A stretch of 64,000 nt of DNA from an uncultured Sphingobacteriales bacterium (GTDB lineage Bacteria; Bacteroidota; Bacteroidia; Chitinophagales; Chitinophagaceae), in assembly GCA_937991535.1 (NCBI GenBank), contig CALKHN010000074.1:6873-70872 (forward strand). Direction: 5' to 3'. This document shows positions 36,385 to 45,531 of this stretch, in pieces (positions within the stretch are counted from its first letter, which is position 1; each line of letters opens with the position of its first letter). The notes under the pieces are model-generated. The model made no database searches, was not told where the DNA came from, and saw only the letters and a list, made by a program, of their open reading frames with translations. Both the position numbers and the translations under genes were made by a program.

Positions 36385-36392
36385 TATTTTCG
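36385..36392 (+). promoter_or_regulatory. -7-like box of the nucleotidyltransferase gene
   Basis: TATTTTCG, one mismatch to consensus, 34 bases before the ATG at 36427. Confidence 0.4.
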
Positions 36393-36426
36393 CGAATGTT
36401 TAAGGAATAAAACAAAAAATATACGG

Positions 36427-37332
36427 ATGAAACCTACATTGGTAATTATGGCAGCAGGAATGGCCTCCCGATATGGCAGTTTAAAACAAATACAGCGGTT
36501 TGGTCCTTCCGGTGAAACAATTATGGACTATTCCATTTACGATGCGTATCGCGCGGGATTTGGCAAGGTTGTATTTATTATCAGGAAAGAATTTGCCGAT
36601 GATTTTAAATCCATTTTCGAACCCAAGCTAAAAGGGAAAATTGCTGTTGATTATGTATTCCAGGATATGCAATCCTTTGTGGAGGGATACGATATACCAG
36701 CAGACAGAACCAAACCCTGGGGAACTGCCCATGCGGTTTTATGTGCTTCCACTGCGGTGCATGAACCCTTCATCGTAATCAATGCGGATGATTTTTACGG
36801 ACGGGATGCTTTTGAAAAAGCGTATCAATTTTTAACGAAAGAAGCCAATGATCATACTTTTGGTTTAATTGGATATGAATTAATTAAAACGCTTTCAGAT
36901 AATGGTTCTGTTAGCAGGGGCGTATGCAGGGTAGATGCTTCGGGAAACCTGGTAGAAATTGCTGAACGCACCAAAATATACCGCGACGGAGACCGCATTG
37001 TATATGAAGAAAACGATAATCAAACAGAAGTTCCCTCAGATTCAAAAGTTTCTATGAATTTCTGGTGCTTTACACCTTATGTTTTCAGCATTTGCCAGGA
37101 TATGTTTAACACATTCCTGCAAAAAAACATCAACCAGCCCAAAGCCGAAATATATGTGGTGGATGTTGGTGCGGCTTTTATCAAAATGCCCGGCAATGCG
37201 TTAAAAGTCATTCCTACCCATTCTGAATGGTTTGGGGTAACATATAAGGAAGACGCTCCTGGCGTGGAAAGCAATATTAACGCATTGGTTGCCAACGGAG
37301 AATATCCTCAAAGTTTATGGGAAAATGTTTAA
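36427..37332 (+). CDS. Sugar nucleotidyltransferase (NTP_transferase family)
   Basis: 301 residues from the ATG at 36427. The N-terminal nucleotide-binding motif is VIMAAGMASRYGSLKQI (GxGxRxG..K-like, with AAGMASRYG), and IVINADDFYGRDAF carries the metal-binding Asp near residue 122. Such enzymes activate sugar phosphates as NDP-sugars; the substrate is unknown. The product may feed surface polysaccharides. Confidence 0.85.
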   Translation: MKPTLVIMAAGMASRYGSLKQIQRFGPSGETIMDYSIYDAYRAGFGKVVFIIRKEFADDFKSIFEPKLKGKIAVDYVFQDMQSFVEGYDIPADRTKPWGTAHAVLCASTAVHEPFIVINADDFYGRDAFEKAYQFLTKEANDHTFGLIGYELIKTLSDNGSVSRGVCRVDASGNLVEIAERTKIYRDGDRIVYEENDNQTEVPSDSKVSMNFWCFTPYVFSICQDMFNTFLQKNINQPKAEIYVVDVGAAFIKMPGNALKVIPTHSEWFGVTYKEDAPGVESNINALVANGEYPQSLWENV

Positions 37333-37478
37333 CAATTTTCTGGCAGATTAATATCATATATTTCAACGTATAAGAAGAAAAAGGCAAAATGGCATTATTT
37401 TAGGTCTGTTATTGTTTTATTTACGCGTAACTTAATTTTTACCCAACTTGTGCGTTATTATACCGTACCTATAAAAAA

Positions 37479-38363
37479 ATGCTGGTGAAACAAACATTTA
37501 TTTTAGCATTATTGCTTAGCACTTCTGTTGTATATTCCCAGGGAATATTAAAAAATGTAAGCATAGAAGCTTTTGGTGGTCTTGCCAATTACCAGGGAGA
37601 GTTACAGGAGAATACGTATACTTTTTCACAGGCAAAACCTGCGGGTTCATTAGGAGCAAGTTATGCCTTAACCGATAAGATTTCTTTAAGAGGACTTATC
37701 ACTTATGGAAATATCCAGGGTGCAGACAGCTACAGCAGCAACCTGCAGAGGCGACAGCGCAACCTGAGTTTTCATTCTAAAATATATGACGCCAGTCTTA
37801 CAGGCGTATATGAGTTTTTCGACATTATGGAAAAAAGGTATACGCCATATGTGTTTGGAGGTATTTCGGTTTTTAATATGGGGCCTTACGCCTATGACTC
37901 ATTGGGTAAGAAAATTGGTTTAAATAACCTGGGTACGGAGGGACAGGGACTACCCGAATATCCCGAAAGGGAAAAATATAAATATCAGAATATTTCTATT
38001 CCCTTTGGAGGTGGGATACGCTTTGCCGTTACCCGCAATGTTTCCCTGGGCTGGGAATTCCGGTTCAATAAAACCTTTACCGATTATTTAGACGATGTAA
38101 GTACCCAGTATGCTGACCGTAGTATTTTGTTGGTTGCCCGCGGCGCCCGAGGATCGAAAGCTGTGGAAATGGCATACCGGGGTGGTGAACTTAAAAATGG
38201 TAATCCTTCCTATCCCGCTGCCGGAACAATGAGAGGAAATCCTAAAACCAAGGATTGGTTTTATTTTTCTGGTATTACCGTTAGCTACAAATTATTCAAC
38301 GACCGCGACTTCAACCGCGGGAACGGTGGAAAAGGAATACCATGCCCGAAGAATGTTTATTGA
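37479..38363 (+). CDS. DUF6089-family outer-membrane beta-barrel (PorG-like)
   Basis: 294 residues. A signal peptide ends near YSQ; alternating beta strands follow with the family-like phrases EAFGGLANYQGEL, NLQRRQRNLSFHSKIYD, and TPYVFGGISVFNMGP. The DUF6089 family includes the type IX secretion factor PorG, but members of unknown role are common, so a T9SS link is only suggested. Confidence 0.72.
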   Translation: MLVKQTFILALLLSTSVVYSQGILKNVSIEAFGGLANYQGELQENTYTFSQAKPAGSLGASYALTDKISLRGLITYGNIQGADSYSSNLQRRQRNLSFHSKIYDASLTGVYEFFDIMEKRYTPYVFGGISVFNMGPYAYDSLGKKIGLNNLGTEGQGLPEYPEREKYKYQNISIPFGGGIRFAVTRNVSLGWEFRFNKTFTDYLDDVSTQYADRSILLVARGARGSKAVEMAYRGGELKNGNPSYPAAGTMRGNPKTKDWFYFSGITVSYKLFNDRDFNRGNGGKGIPCPKNVY

Positions 38364-38399
38364 CGGCTGAAAGTTGGCGCCTCATTGCGTAAAGCCTTT

Positions 38400-39620
38400 T
38401 TATGAAAGATGGAATTGTTTTGTTGCTATTTCCTGTACTGCGTTACCGATAGCCAGAGCGGCAGTGGCTGCCGGCGAGGGGGCATTCAGGACGTGGATGG
38501 CGTTATTACTTGTTTCTATCTTAAAATCATCAATCATCTTACCCTCCCGTGAAAGCGCCATGGCGCGTACTCCTGCACGGCCGGGTACAATATCTGCTGA
38601 AGTTAATGAGGGTATAAGCTTTTGCAGTCGTTTCAGGAAATATGCTTTAAAAAAAGCGCCCCGGTATTCATCTAATCCAAAGCGCCAGTGTTTGGCAAAA
38701 AATTTCAACGTGCCGGCATATGATAATGCAGCAGCGGTATCCCTTATACTAAAATCGGTTTTTTTATAGCCTTCGCGTTTAAATACAAATACCGCGTTCG
38801 GTCCGCATTCCACTTCACCGTTCACCATTCTTGTAAAATGCACGCCGAGGAATGGAAATTGGGGATTGGGCACTGGATAAATCAGGTTCTTTACTTTGGT
38901 TCTTCCCGTTTCACTCAGGTCGTAATAATCGCCACGAAAACCAACGATTGCTGTATCAGTGCCGGTTCCTTCTTTTTGGGCAACCCGGTCGCTTTGAAGG
39001 CCGGCGCAGGCTACAATATATTTTGCTTCAAAGTTCTTCCTGTTCGTTTTTATAATGGTTTTATCGCTCTCCTTTATAAAGTCTATAGCTTCCGTATTCA
39101 GAAACACTTTGCTCCCATCAAACTTTTGTTCCAGCAACTCGGCCAGCTTTTCTGTAAACCCCACGTAATCTATAATGCCTGTACAGCCAACCCATATACC
39201 GGCAATGCCTTCGCAATAAGGTTCAATGTCCTTTATTTCCTGGGCTGTTATCAGCCGGGTATCCTCCACACCATTGGCTATTCCGTTCTGGTATACTTTA
39301 TTCATATGCGCCAGCTCATCTTCCTGTGTAGCCACAATTACTTTACCGCAGATATCATGTTTTATACCATATTCTTTTGCAAAAGCCACCAGTTCTCTTC
39401 GCCCGTCAACACAGTTCTTTGCCTTATAGGATCCAGGTTTATAATAAATGCCCGAATGGATTACGCCGGAATTTCTGCCGGTTTGATGTGCTGAAACACG
39501 ATTCTCTTTTTCGAGTACTGCTATCTTCAAATGCGGGTAGCGGGTGTTGATCTTATAAGCAGTAGCCAGTCCAACACATCCGCCGCCAATGATAACAATG
39601 TCAAATGATAATGTGTCCAT
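38400..39620 (-). CDS. lhgO: L-2-hydroxyglutarate oxidase (LhgO)
   Basis: 406 residues. FAD-binding GxGxxG is IIGGGCVGLATA (residues 11-22), then KENRVSAHQTGRNSGVIHSGIYY, the flavoprotein signature of LhgO/L2HGDH, and GTGTDTAIVGFRGDYYDLSE in the middle. It oxidises L-2-hydroxyglutarate to 2-oxoglutarate, a repair of side products from citrate-cycle enzymes. It converges with the DUF6089 gene. Confidence 0.95.
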   Translation of the reverse strand: MDTLSFDIVIIGGGCVGLATAYKINTRYPHLKIAVLEKENRVSAHQTGRNSGVIHSGIYYKPGSYKAKNCVDGRRELVAFAKEYGIKHDICGKVIVATQEDELAHMNKVYQNGIANGVEDTRLITAQEIKDIEPYCEGIAGIWVGCTGIIDYVGFTEKLAELLEQKFDGSKVFLNTEAIDFIKESDKTIIKTNRKNFEAKYIVACAGLQSDRVAQKEGTGTDTAIVGFRGDYYDLSETGRTKVKNLIYPVPNPQFPFLGVHFTRMVNGEVECGPNAVFVFKREGYKKTDFSIRDTAAALSYAGTLKFFAKHWRFGLDEYRGAFFKAYFLKRLQKLIPSLTSADIVPGRAGVRAMALSREGKMIDDFKIETSNNAIHVLNAPSPAATAALAIGNAVQEIATKQFHLS

Positions 39621-39660
39621 AGTTGTTTAGTCTCTGCTGAGGGCGCAAGTTACGGAGTAT

Positions 39661-39770
39661 TGATGGTTTGTAGTTTATCGTTTGTGGTTTTTCAAAAACT
39701 CTCATTGCGTCGGATGCCGGCCCCTTTTTCGGATTTCGGATTTTCAGCTTCGGGCTTTCTGAACTCAATT
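39661..39770. repeat. Word-like intergenic repeat (reverse orientation)
   Basis: GGTTTGTAGTTTATCGTTTGTGGTTTT and TTTCGGATTTCGGATTTTCAGC are complements of the AACCAAA/ATCCGAAATCC words seen at 18190 and 31612. They lie between the lhgO start and the GH95-like stop. Confidence 0.55.
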
Positions 39771-39788
39771 GCTATTTGCTGCTTGTAT

Positions 39789-42083
39789 CTATTCCGAATC
39801 ATTTTTTAAAACAATAACCCCTCCTGCTTTGCAGGTTAGTTCAATATATCCATCAACGGCTTTGCCTGTGGTTATGTTTTTGGCAGATGCGATCTTCCAT
39901 TGCTTGAAAGGAAGCTTCAGCCTGGTTCTTCCTCCTTTTTCTGAAATGATTTTTATTTCGCTTATTTTACCGTTTTCCTTTTTTGCGCCCACTAAGAATG
40001 CACCTTCTGTTCTTAGTTGCTGAAAAGAAATGTCTTTCCATGTTTCCGGAACTGCGGGCATAATTTCAATAAATCCTGCATAGCTCTGCAACAACATTTC
40101 CTGCAGACCGGCGGCAAAAGCAAAGTTTCCTTCCAGCGTAAAGGGGCGATAGGTGAATTTGGAATAACCGGATTTTGTCTGATCTCCATTAACATGAAAA
40201 CTGTTGGGAAGACAAAATGCTTTAGCGAAAATCTGCAATGCTTTTGCAGCGCCTTCGCCGTCTTTGGCTCTTGCCATAATATTACCCAGCCACGAGTACG
40301 AATACCCGCACCAGTAATCCGGCCCGATCTTTTCAAGCAGCGCTATCGTATTTTTAATAATAGATTGTGCTTTTTCGCCGTCCTCCCATTTAATAAGACT
40401 TAAAGGATGAATGGCCATAAGATGTGAAAAGTGGCGGTGCGACTGATTGTAGGGCAGGGTAGGGGCAAACATTAGTTCATCATTGGCGGTAATGGAGTAA
40501 TCGCCAAATTCAGAAAGTGTTTTCTCCCACTGAGCCGCTTCCCTTGTTAATCCTAAAGCATAGGCCATTTCCGCGGCAGCAGTAAAGCTGAATTTCATCA
40601 ATGCCAGGTCGTAATTGGTGTTCTGGTGAAACCAGGCATCCATTCGGTTGTCATTTATTTCCGGACTGGAACTGAGCGGTAATTTTCTCAGTCCGTTCTC
40701 ATCTTTAATGGTTATGTTCTCCAGGAATGTGCAGGTTTCTTTCAGCCATGGGTAAGCGCGGTTTTTAAGAAATGATTTATCCATGCTATAACGCCATTGC
40801 AGGTAGTAGTGATGTGCCAGCCAGGAAGATACGGTTGGTGAAAGCGAATATTGCGTCCAGCCTCCCATTTCTGTTCCATCAAGAGTGGTTACGCCCGGCA
40901 CCGCCAATCCCTCCTTAACGAAAAATAATTTCGTGTAGCGTTTGTAGTTAGCCTTATTTTCATCAAGATGGTCTGTATATCCCAGTGCTTCTTCCAGGTG
41001 ATTACTGCTATAGGCCGGCCAGTAACTCAGTTGGGTATTTAAATCGTGATGAAAATCTCCTTTCCACGGTGGTATTCTTCCATTGTCCGCCGTCCACACT
41101 GCCTGTAAGGAAATAGGTGGCGCTCCCCGTCTTGCTGCGGAGCCAAATTTATATTGTTCAAGATACCATTGCTTTTCCAGCAGCGTGTCGGGCACATGAA
41201 TGGCAGACTTACTCCAAAAGTTTTTCCACCAGCTAAGATGACTTGCATAAGCCTGTGCCATTCCTTTTTGTATGTTATTGTTCACCACAACCGATGCCAA
41301 AGGATTTATTTTTTTGTCTGGATATTGAGATGATACACTCCATACGCCTTCAATGGTAGCCGCATTTATTTTTTTCCATTGCACGCTTATTTCATAGGTA
41401 AAACCGCCCCATCCTTCCTGCCGGTAGGTAATGCTGTTGCCCTGTTGTTGTATTTTGCCCTGCTGGTATCCTAGTCTTGCAAGGTCATCACCCACTAAAG
41501 AATTTACCTCACCACCCTCTGGTATATCAGACTTATAGGGCGGTGCGATGAGTTGCGGTTTAAAATTACCTGCAAAATTTTCAAACCTGAACCATCCGGC
41601 AGGCGCTGTGGCATGCACAAATGTTCTCAACAGCATACCATTTTCCCATTGCACTTCACATAATGCGTTTGCAAGCACCAACCGGACAGATTTTACTTTT
41701 GTATCTGCAGGTATACTGAACTCCAGTGCGCCTGCCGGTATTTTTGAAGGAGCGGGTTCCCTGTCGTAAGGTGCATCAAAATACTCCTGAACCGGCTTGT
41801 AGTCTTTTTTATTTACCTGTTCTTCTATCCATTTGTAAGTAAATTCTTTTCGGTGCAATCCCTTCAGCGGACGCAGGTCCCATATATCCGACCGGTCTAA
41901 TGAAAAACGCAGGTGATCGTTCTTTTGCCATATTAAAGCGCCAACTGTAGCATTGCCCAGCGGAATGGCTTCGTCCCAAACGGTGGAAAGCTGTTTAAAA
42001 TAGAGGTCGTGCTGCGGGGCTGGTTGTGCCAATATGAATAGCGGGAGCAATAAAAGCAGGCTGCAGGAAACTATTTTATTCAT
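39789..42083 (-). CDS. Secreted GH95-like glycoside hydrolase with altered catalytic residues
   Basis: 764 residues. A signal peptide (cleavage after ILA-QPA) precedes an N-terminal beta domain opening WDEAIPLGNATVGALIWQ, then an (alpha/alpha)6 barrel. Family-like motifs are the HHDLNTQLSYWPAYSS segment near residue 345, SSSPEIND near 472, FSHLMAIHPLSLI near 547, and LEGNFAFAAGLQEMLLQS near 650. GH95 enzymes are alpha-L-fucosidases or alpha-L-galactosidases. In my recollection the catalytic positions read N-x-N, SPE and D-G-N-F; here they are D347-x-N349, E475 and E651. So the family is likely but the substrate may differ. Confidence 0.68.
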   Translation of the reverse strand: MNKIVSCSLLLLLPLFILAQPAPQHDLYFKQLSTVWDEAIPLGNATVGALIWQKNDHLRFSLDRSDIWDLRPLKGLHRKEFTYKWIEEQVNKKDYKPVQEYFDAPYDREPAPSKIPAGALEFSIPADTKVKSVRLVLANALCEVQWENGMLLRTFVHATAPAGWFRFENFAGNFKPQLIAPPYKSDIPEGGEVNSLVGDDLARLGYQQGKIQQQGNSITYRQEGWGGFTYEISVQWKKINAATIEGVWSVSSQYPDKKINPLASVVVNNNIQKGMAQAYASHLSWWKNFWSKSAIHVPDTLLEKQWYLEQYKFGSAARRGAPPISLQAVWTADNGRIPPWKGDFHHDLNTQLSYWPAYSSNHLEEALGYTDHLDENKANYKRYTKLFFVKEGLAVPGVTTLDGTEMGGWTQYSLSPTVSSWLAHHYYLQWRYSMDKSFLKNRAYPWLKETCTFLENITIKDENGLRKLPLSSSPEINDNRMDAWFHQNTNYDLALMKFSFTAAAEMAYALGLTREAAQWEKTLSEFGDYSITANDELMFAPTLPYNQSHRHFSHLMAIHPLSLIKWEDGEKAQSIIKNTIALLEKIGPDYWCGYSYSWLGNIMARAKDGEGAAKALQIFAKAFCLPNSFHVNGDQTKSGYSKFTYRPFTLEGNFAFAAGLQEMLLQSYAGFIEIMPAVPETWKDISFQQLRTEGAFLVGAKKENGKISEIKIISEKGGRTRLKLPFKQWKIASAKNITTGKAVDGYIELTCKAGGVIVLKNDSE

Positions 42084-42259
42084 GCCGAAAATTAGTGATT
42101 TTATACACTCCGGTAGCGAATTGTTTAATTACTTCAGCTTAAGGGTAATTTCTTTTATAGTAGGGCTGCTATCCGGCACGATGCCTGAAAAATATAAACG
42201 TTGTCGTAAATGGCATTGGATTTGAATATTAATAGCCGGGTATTACCGGCGAAGCAGGG

Positions 42260-43333
42260 CTATTTTTTTTGCCCCAGTTCTTTAATAAAGCGAAAATGAG
42301 AATATACAGCCTGTGCCATGGTAGGAATACTGTTATAGGGCAGGTTAAAAGCAATGCATTGCGCCTGAACAATTTTGCTTAAGGCGGGGTAATGCACATG
42401 GCTGATTCGGGGAAACAGGTGGTGCTCAATCTGGTAATTCAATCCCCCCGCAAACCAGGAAACAATCTTGTTGCCGGGTGAAAAATTTGCCGTGGTCTTT
42501 ACCTGGTGTACGGCCCATTCGTTTTCTATTATTTTGGTTTCATTCAGTCCTGCCGCTTCAAATTCCGTTTCTTCCACAACATGCGCCAACTGGAATACAA
42601 TAGCCAGTACAAAGCCAAGACCAACATGCATGCTTAAGAAAAATACCAGCCAACCCTGCCAGCCCATCAAAAGAATGGGCAACACAATGTAAAATAACAT
42701 ATACATCACCTTACTGAACCAAAAAACAAAATGATCGTTACCAGACATCTTACTCAACACCGTTGTGTTCACCTTCCGTTTGAAATATTTTTCAAAATCC
42801 TGGAAAAGGATCCACAACAATGAACTTACTGCGTATAAGAATGGCGTATATAGGTGCTGAATTTTGTGCATGGGCTTCCATACCTGCGTTCTGCACATGC
42901 GTATAAACGGACTTTTGGCAATGTCATCATCAACTCCATCTACGTTGGTGTACGTGTGATGGATAATATTATGTTTTTGCTTCCATATGAAATTGTTACC
43001 GCCAAGCGCGTTTATCGAAAGCCCCAGCGTATTGTTTACCCATTTTTTGCTGGAATAACATCCGTGGTTGGCATCGTGCATTACATTAAATCCTATGCAG
43101 GCCATTAAAAATCCGAGCGTGCCACCTAAAAGGATCGTTAGGGCAACGGGCATGGAAACAAAAATGAGTACAATATATATTGCAGCGGCTGCAGGAATAA
43201 GGGTGAGCGTTTTCGTATACAGCAGCCAGTTACCTGTTTTTCTTACATTTTTCTGTTTAAAATAATCATCTACCGATGCTTTAAGCGACGAAAAGAAGGC
43301 GGCATTTTTGTTGTTGAATAATACTTTTGACAT
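42260..43333 (-). CDS. Membrane fatty-acid desaturase (acyl-lipid, delta-6-like)
   Basis: 357 residues with two hydrophobic helix pairs. The three histidine boxes are HDANH near residue 88, HNIIHH near 124, and QIEHHLFP near 301; the last starts with Gln, as in front-end or linoleoyl-type desaturases. It introduces a double bond in membrane acyl chains, with a ferredoxin-like electron donor encoded elsewhere. A GCCGG-CCGGC hairpin lies just after the stop. Confidence 0.93.
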   Translation of the reverse strand: MSKVLFNNKNAAFFSSLKASVDDYFKQKNVRKTGNWLLYTKTLTLIPAAAAIYIVLIFVSMPVALTILLGGTLGFLMACIGFNVMHDANHGCYSSKKWVNNTLGLSINALGGNNFIWKQKHNIIHHTYTNVDGVDDDIAKSPFIRMCRTQVWKPMHKIQHLYTPFLYAVSSLLWILFQDFEKYFKRKVNTTVLSKMSGNDHFVFWFSKVMYMLFYIVLPILLMGWQGWLVFFLSMHVGLGFVLAIVFQLAHVVEETEFEAAGLNETKIIENEWAVHQVKTTANFSPGNKIVSWFAGGLNYQIEHHLFPRISHVHYPALSKIVQAQCIAFNLPYNSIPTMAQAVYSHFRFIKELGQKK

Positions 43334-43488
43334 TAATTAAATTGTGTTTTTATTTCACGCGAATGGTATGAAGATAGGCTAAATACCTACAGCAGTAAGC
43401 AGAGGTTTGCCAATCTTGTCACAATGTTACCCTCCGCAAAGCGAAGCGGGTTAAGCAGATAAGATGATAAACCTCAAACAAGTTGTGC

Positions 43489-43872
43489 TTATTCTCCCAA
43501 TCCTGCAATAATATTTATCGTAAGTGCAACTATAACAGTATTATAGGCAAACGCGATCAGACCATGCCACAAGGCCCACCGTCTTATTTTTTTGGATGTT
43601 ACCGAAACATCCGATACCTGGAAAGTCATACCCAGTATAAAGGAAAAATAGGCAAAGTCAAGAAAATCGGGCCGATCATCTTCCGGGAAATTCAGTCCGG
43701 CTGCATGTGTTTGCGGGTGCAATTTATGATTGCTGTAATACAAATGGGCATACCGTACGGCAAAGACCGTATGTACCAGCGCCCACGATAAAATCATTCC
43801 GGTTATTGCAACAGCCAAATGAAGGCCTTTAACTGTCCACGAGAGCTTTTCTTTGCCTGCGGTATTGCTCAT
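43489..43872 (-). CDS. DUF1345 membrane protein, C-terminal half only
   Basis: 127 residues, about three or four membrane helices. It opens inside the family fold: LSWALVHTVFAVRYAHLYY, then DDRPDFLDFAYFSFILGMTFQVSDVSVTS and a final ALWHGLIAFAYNTVIVALT, the best conserved part of DUF1345. Members I know are about 200-220 residues; the N-terminal 80-100 residues are missing. The 87-bp upstream spacer cannot hold them. It is either a minimal form with a new start or a truncated relic. Confidence 0.75.
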   Translation of the reverse strand: MSNTAGKEKLSWTVKGLHLAVAITGMILSWALVHTVFAVRYAHLYYSNHKLHPQTHAAGLNFPEDDRPDFLDFAYFSFILGMTFQVSDVSVTSKKIRRWALWHGLIAFAYNTVIVALTINIIAGLGE

Positions 43873-43959
43873 AATGTGGTTTTAAACAATTTTGCTTATC
43901 ACTAATGTGTTGGGTTAGCGATAGAGGTATAGCTTCAGGGATTTTTTCTTCCTTTGACA

Positions 43960-45414
43960 TTATTTCTGCCAGGCAGACTTTAGTTTATATACTTCCATGT
44001 TTTCCACTTTCACATTTCCTCCTTCGCTGTAGAATTCCATGTTATTGAAAGTGTACACGGGAATGAAGCAACCGGATAATGATATTTTGCCGCCATTGGC
44101 AAACACCTCTAAGGAAGCCCTGTCGGCCAGTATGCGCAATTCAATTTTTCCATTCACGGGTTCAAGATCAACGGTCTTTCCCGGAACGCTTAATTTTTTA
44201 TTCCTGGCATCATAACGCACAGGGGTACCGCTTGTTTCATAACTGCCTTTACGGATTACAAAACCAAATGATCCGGCCGTGCCAGGTTCTATTACTGTAT
44301 GTATATCCAATGCATCTCCTTTTACTGCAGATAATATATTGGAGCCGGGTTGCACCATCTTATTTGTGATAGAAAATTTTTCTCCGTAAATGTTTTTTAT
44401 TTCCGCCACGGGGTTCCTGCACACACGTAAGCCTTCCGGGAACCTTTTTAAAGTGAGTACGCAGGGAAAAGCCATCTGCTGGTTAAACGGAGCGTCAGGA
44501 TAAATGCCACCATTCATCCATCCAATTTGGATCCGCCTGCCATCTGCAGCGGGAATATCACTATAGGATTGAGCGGCGTAAAAATTATTGCCCAGATCCA
44601 TCTTTATCTTTTCCGTTTCGGGTGTAAAGGTGCTGCCATCAAAACTGCCAATAAAGTAAGCGCCATCTGCCCCATGCAGTACCCATTTTTTTTCTGCGGG
44701 GTTATCATCAACAGCCAGTTCAAACAGGTCGGGGCATTCGTACATTCCTTTGATAAAACTTTTTTGTTCCCATTGCAATAAGTTAGCAGAGTTGTATATG
44801 GCAATTCCTCTTTCCTGCTGATCTTTATCGGGTCCGATATACAAAACCATCACCCATTTTTTTGTTGGTTCATACCAGAAAACTTTAGGATCGCGTTCAT
44901 CCATTGTTCCATTCTTCATAACCGGTATCACCGGGTTGGGATAGGTTTGCCAGGTTTTACCCGCGTCATTGCTGTATACCAGCCGCTGCCCGCAATGCAT
45001 CGCTGTATATATAGCTACAATCGTTTTTTCACTGCCTTTTTGTAATCCTGCAGTATTGTTCCAGTCTACCACTGCACTTCCCGAAAACGCGGGGCATTTA
45101 TAATGATCGCGTGTGCCTTCTAACGGGTAAATGGCTAATGGACGGTGCTTCCAGTGCAGCAGGTCGCTGCTTACGGCATGTCCCCAGTGCATATTGCCCC
45201 AGCCTTTGCCATAAGGATTGTGCTGGTAAAAAAGATGGTATTCGCCTTTATAATATACTAGTCCGTTCGGATCGTTCAGCCAGTTTTTTTCTGCCGTAAA
45301 ATGAAATTGCGGGCGATAAGGTTCATTGTAGTAAGACGCATTTGTTTGGGCAAAACACGAAGCCACGGACAATATTGCAACAGCGGCAAAAACAAACAGG
45401 AATGAGTGACGCAT
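43960..45414 (-). CDS. Secreted GH32 fructan hydrolase (levanase/inulinase-like)
   Basis: 484 residues. A signal peptide ends near FAQ. GH32 motifs in order: NWLNDPNG (nucleophile Asp, near residue 42), FSGSAV near 107, RDPKVFWYE (transition-state Asp) near 170 and ECPDLF (acid Glu) near 218. The C-terminal beta-sandwich (about 345-480) contains ASLEVFANGG. It releases fructose from fructans or sucrose in the periplasm or outside. No SusC/SusD pair is nearby. It is followed by the DUF1345 fragment and preceded by DUF4091. Confidence 0.95.
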   Translation of the reverse strand: MRHSFLFVFAAVAILSVASCFAQTNASYYNEPYRPQFHFTAEKNWLNDPNGLVYYKGEYHLFYQHNPYGKGWGNMHWGHAVSSDLLHWKHRPLAIYPLEGTRDHYKCPAFSGSAVVDWNNTAGLQKGSEKTIVAIYTAMHCGQRLVYSNDAGKTWQTYPNPVIPVMKNGTMDERDPKVFWYEPTKKWVMVLYIGPDKDQQERGIAIYNSANLLQWEQKSFIKGMYECPDLFELAVDDNPAEKKWVLHGADGAYFIGSFDGSTFTPETEKIKMDLGNNFYAAQSYSDIPAADGRRIQIGWMNGGIYPDAPFNQQMAFPCVLTLKRFPEGLRVCRNPVAEIKNIYGEKFSITNKMVQPGSNILSAVKGDALDIHTVIEPGTAGSFGFVIRKGSYETSGTPVRYDARNKKLSVPGKTVDLEPVNGKIELRILADRASLEVFANGGKISLSGCFIPVYTFNNMEFYSEGGNVKVENMEVYKLKSAWQK

Positions 45415-45531
45415 AAATTTCCTCTGATATGTTAAGAAAATGGATGTTGAATACAGATGAAAGATAAGGCTATTTCTTTTTGTTAACGGGCCTGCCGGTT
45501 TTTTTGTACTGGTTATTTTGCAGTTGAGTTG

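Noticed and set aside
38838..39494. 218-codon frame antisense to lhgO
   Set aside because: Shadow of the conserved LhgO frame; no family features.
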